Below are positions 5,729 through 7,192 of a DNA stretch of 7,192 nt, one piece after another (the first letter of the stretch is position 1; each line of letters begins with the position of its first letter). The position numbers were made by a program, and so were the translations under genes. The notes beneath the pieces were generated by a model that worked only from the letters and a program-made list of their open reading frames with translations, did no database searches and was not told the DNA's origin. This DNA comes from Bacillota bacterium (GTDB taxonomy: Bacteria > Bacillota > Clostridia > Peptostreptococcales > Anaerovoracaceae), in the NCBI GenBank assembly GCA_016284575.1, contig JAEEPD010000111.1, positions 1 to 7,192 of the forward strand, given 5' to 3'.

Positions 5729-7007
5729 TGGAAAGGCCTATCAGGAACAGGGACACGGGGCGCACCCTGGACATCATGAAGGCCATGGGCACGCGTACCC
5801 CAAAGGCACCCACAATGCCTTGTACCATGTCGAAGCGGGTAAGCCCGCAGCCATTGAAATAGCCCACAAAGCAGAACATGAAGCTTATCATCAGGGTGTC
5901 TATTGCGTAAGCCCTCAGGTAGTCCCAGCCCGCCTTTATGACCTCTGGATCCTTGCTGAAAAGGCCTGCCATCAGGTCTCCGTGGAAGAAGGACATATAG
6001 GCCATCACCAAAGCGATGGAAAAGGACGCGGCGATGGAATAGACCAGCGCCTTCTCCGCCCTCTTGTAGTCCCTGGCCCCCACATTCTGAGCCACAAAGG
6101 CGCTCAGGGCCTGGGAGAAGGAGTTTGGCACCAGCATTATAAAGCCCGAGAGCTTCTCCGCCACGCCCATGCCCGCGGAGGCGATGAGCCCGATGTCGTT
6201 TACTATGACCTGGATCACTATAAAGGACATGGACACCAGCAGGCTCTGGAAGGTGATGGGCAGGCCCAGGTTCAGGGTGGATCTTACGGCGATCCAGTTA
6301 ATGCGCAGGTTCTTCCGGCCAAAGCTGAAGGGCAGGCCCTTGATGCTGATGATGACGATGCAGATGATCACGCTGATGGCCTGAGCCAGCACCGTGGCGA
6401 TGGCGGCGCCAAGGGAGGCCATGCCCCTGATGGCCACCAGATAGTAGTCGCCGGCGATGTTGAGAACGCTGGCGATGGCTACGGAAAGCAGCGGGGTCCG
6501 GGAATCTCCCATGCCCCTGAAGACGCTGCCAAGCACGTTGTAGGCCACTATAAACACCGCGCCGTAGGAGCAGACGGTAATATACTGGACGCACTTTGTA
6601 AAGGCCAGCTCCGGCACCTTAAGAGCGGTGCAGAGAGGCACAGCAAGGAAAGGCAGCAGCACCATGACCACAAGGCCAAGAAAGCCGAAAAGCCAGATAG
6701 CGGCGCTGATTATATCCCCCGCGGATTCCTTGTCCCCGGAGCCGATGCGCTGGCCCAGGAGCACTGTGGTGCCGATGGACAGGCTGGAGATGACCCAGGT
6801 GATGGTGTTCATCACCGAGACGCCGTTGGCCACGGCGGACACGTCCGCAGCGCTGCCAAAGCGGCCCACTATCATAAGGTCCACGGAGCCGTAAAGAGTC
6901 TGAATTATCTGAGCGCCCAGCACCGGCAGGGCAAAAAGCAGCAGCGGCTTAAGGATGGGGCCGCTGGTGAAGCTGAGTTCCTGTTTGTGTTTCTTTTCGC
7001 TTGCCAT
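5676..7007 (-). CDS. MATE family efflux transporter with frameshifted C-terminus
   Basis: A multi-spanning inner-membrane antiporter of the MATE family (NorM/DinF-like), which uses a Na+ or H+ gradient to export drugs or metabolites. As read it has 443 residues and mostly hydrophobic helices. Family marks are LLLFALPVLGAQIIQTLYG near the start, DLMIVGRFGS (43-52), SVFRGMGDSRTPL (161-173), NIAGDYYLV (183-191) followed by GAAIATVLAQ, and the second-half repeat with LNLGLPITFQSLL and FVAQNVGARD. The frame extends open to 7118, but ATG 7007 is preferred: GAGG lies a few bases upstream, and the longer frame would start upstream of the promoter. After GLSTP (residue 428) the frame turns into a non-family tail, PCVLPASERALLL, while the expected C-terminus continues in another frame to 5639. 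Corrected length would be 455 residues, normal for the family. Confidence 0.93.
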   Translation of the reverse strand: MASEKKHKQELSFTSGPILKPLLLFALPVLGAQIIQTLYGSVDLMIVGRFGSAADVSAVANGVSVMNTITWVISSLSIGTTVLLGQRIGSGDKESAGDIISAAIWLFGFLGLVVMVLLPFLAVPLCTALKVPELAFTKCVQYITVCSYGAVFIVAYNVLGSVFRGMGDSRTPLLSVAIASVLNIAGDYYLVAIRGMASLGAAIATVLAQAISVIICIVIISIKGLPFSFGRKNLRINWIAVRSTLNLGLPITFQSLLVSMSFIVIQVIVNDIGLIASAGMGVAEKLSGFIMLVPNSFSQALSAFVAQNVGARDYKRAEKALVYSIAASFSIALVMAYMSFFHGDLMAGLFSKDPEVIKAGWDYLRAYAIDTLMISFMFCFVGYFNGCGLTRFDMVQGIVGAFGVRVPMAFMMSRVRPVSLFLIGLSTPCVLPASERALLLVLL

Positions 7008-7023
7008 AATTACCTCAAAACAT

Positions 7024-7066
7024 AAAAAAAGGGACAGGATGCGGCTTTTGGGGAGCCTTCCTGCCC
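7024..7066 (-). terminator. Terminator-like attenuator in the MATE leader
   Basis: In the - strand RNA, GGGCAGGA (7066-7059) pairs with TCCTGTCC (7039-7032) in eight pairs, one a G-U. An inner stem GGCT/AGCC (7057-7054 with 7046-7043) extends it, and seven consecutive U (7030-7024) follow. The hairpin sits between the promoter and the ribosome site of the MATE gene. No leftward gene lies upstream for it to terminate, so it probably conditions read-through into the pump gene. It does not match a riboswitch class that I can recognise. Confidence 0.75.
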
Positions 7067-7068
7067 GA

Positions 7069-7080
7069 TGATTCAAATCA
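7069..7080. promoter_or_regulatory. Small inverted repeat near the MATE transcription start
   Basis: TGATTCAAATCA has 5-base arms (TGATT/AATCA) around CA. It lies just downstream of the predicted start point, where a dimeric repressor could block transcription or where the RNA could fold. The arms are short, so this may be chance. Confidence 0.25.
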
Positions 7081-7090
7081 GTACCATAGA

Positions 7091-7118
7091 AGAATAACAG
7101 AAAACTGCCGAATGTCAA
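7091..7118 (-). promoter_or_regulatory. Promoter of the MATE gene
   Basis: On the - strand, consensus TTGACA (7113-7118), a 16-base spacer and TATTCT (7091-7096) preceded by TGT, an extended -10. Transcription would start near 7084, giving an untranslated leader of about 77 bases that contains the attenuator-like hairpin. Confidence 0.75.
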
Positions 7119-7127
7119 GGCTTTTTG

Positions 7128-7136
7128 TGCTAAAAT
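7128..7136 (+). promoter_or_regulatory. Extended -10 promoter for the rightward gene
   Basis: TGCTAAAAT provides TGn plus TAAAAT. No good -35 is visible; the expected -35 position overlaps that of the leftward MATE promoter. The likely transcription start, six or seven bases on, coincides with the ATG at 7143. Confidence 0.5.
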
Positions 7137-7142
7137 AGGTCC

Positions 7143-7192
7143 ATGGAATACAAGCTGACCAGAAAAAGGATAAAACGCATAAATCTCTATGT
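7143..7192 (+). CDS. N-terminus of a probable YgjP/DUF45-type metallopeptidase, cut by the window end
   Basis: Only 16 full codons are present: MEYKLTRKRIKRINLY and onward. The pattern of a short Tyr-x-Leu strand, a basic Arg/Lys turn, then Ile-x-Leu-x-Val is typical of the first strands of YgjP-like (DUF45) zinc metallopeptidases, whose HExxH site would lie beyond the window. The identification rests on this short stretch alone. No good ribosome binding site precedes the ATG: AGG lies only three bases before it. Transcription is divergent from the MATE gene. Confidence 0.45.
   Translation, partial: MEYKLTRKRIKRINLY

Noticed and set aside
5820..7025. 401-codon + strand ORF opposite the MATE gene
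   Set aside because: His/Gly/Asp/Ala-rich translation typical of the antisense of a GC-rich membrane-protein gene; the - strand frame carries clear MATE motifs.

Overview
The window reads as part of a moderately GC-rich (about 60% GC in the gene rows I counted) low-complexity-free bacterial chromosome, most likely an anaerobic Firmicute of the Clostridia type. The reasons are an S-layer-homology lipoprotein, strong GGAGG-type ribosome binding sites, frequent AGG and ATA codons despite the high GC, a ferredoxin-like QueG relative and an AbgA-type M20 amidohydrolase. The species cannot be named from this sequence alone.

Layout from left to right. The + strand begins inside a family 4 glycosyltransferase gene (2-1219) that ends at a strong bidirectional hairpin terminator. 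Facing it on the - strand are three genes that look like one transcription unit, read 4863 -> 1286: a QueG-like double-[4Fe-4S] protein, an AbgA-like metallo-amidohydrolase and an SLH lipoprotein. The last two are only 17 bases apart. The first two are separated by 150 bases of imperfect tandem repeat that seems to be copied from the 3' end of the QueG-like gene.

From 4864 to 5638 there is no gene I can support. The 4921-5400 part is strikingly AT-rich (171 G+C in 480 bases by hand count) and holds an 18-bp perfect palindrome and scattered TACCAT/ATGGTA words. It ends at a bidirectional terminator, and a well-formed - strand promoter lies immediately to the right of that terminator.

The right part is a - strand MATE efflux pump gene. 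Its last 27 codons have been thrown out of frame by one extra base in a G5/C5 tract. It has a clear promoter, and between promoter and start codon a terminator-like hairpin with a U7 tract, suggesting transcription attenuation. Divergently, the window ends in the first 16 codons of what looks like a YgjP/DUF45 metallopeptidase gene, whose extended -10 element sits so close to the ATG that the mRNA may be leaderless.

I found no complete new defence or mobile system. The most notable points are the MATE leader attenuator, the MATE frameshift, the gene-tail tandem repeat and the promoter-terminator pair next to the AT-rich island.
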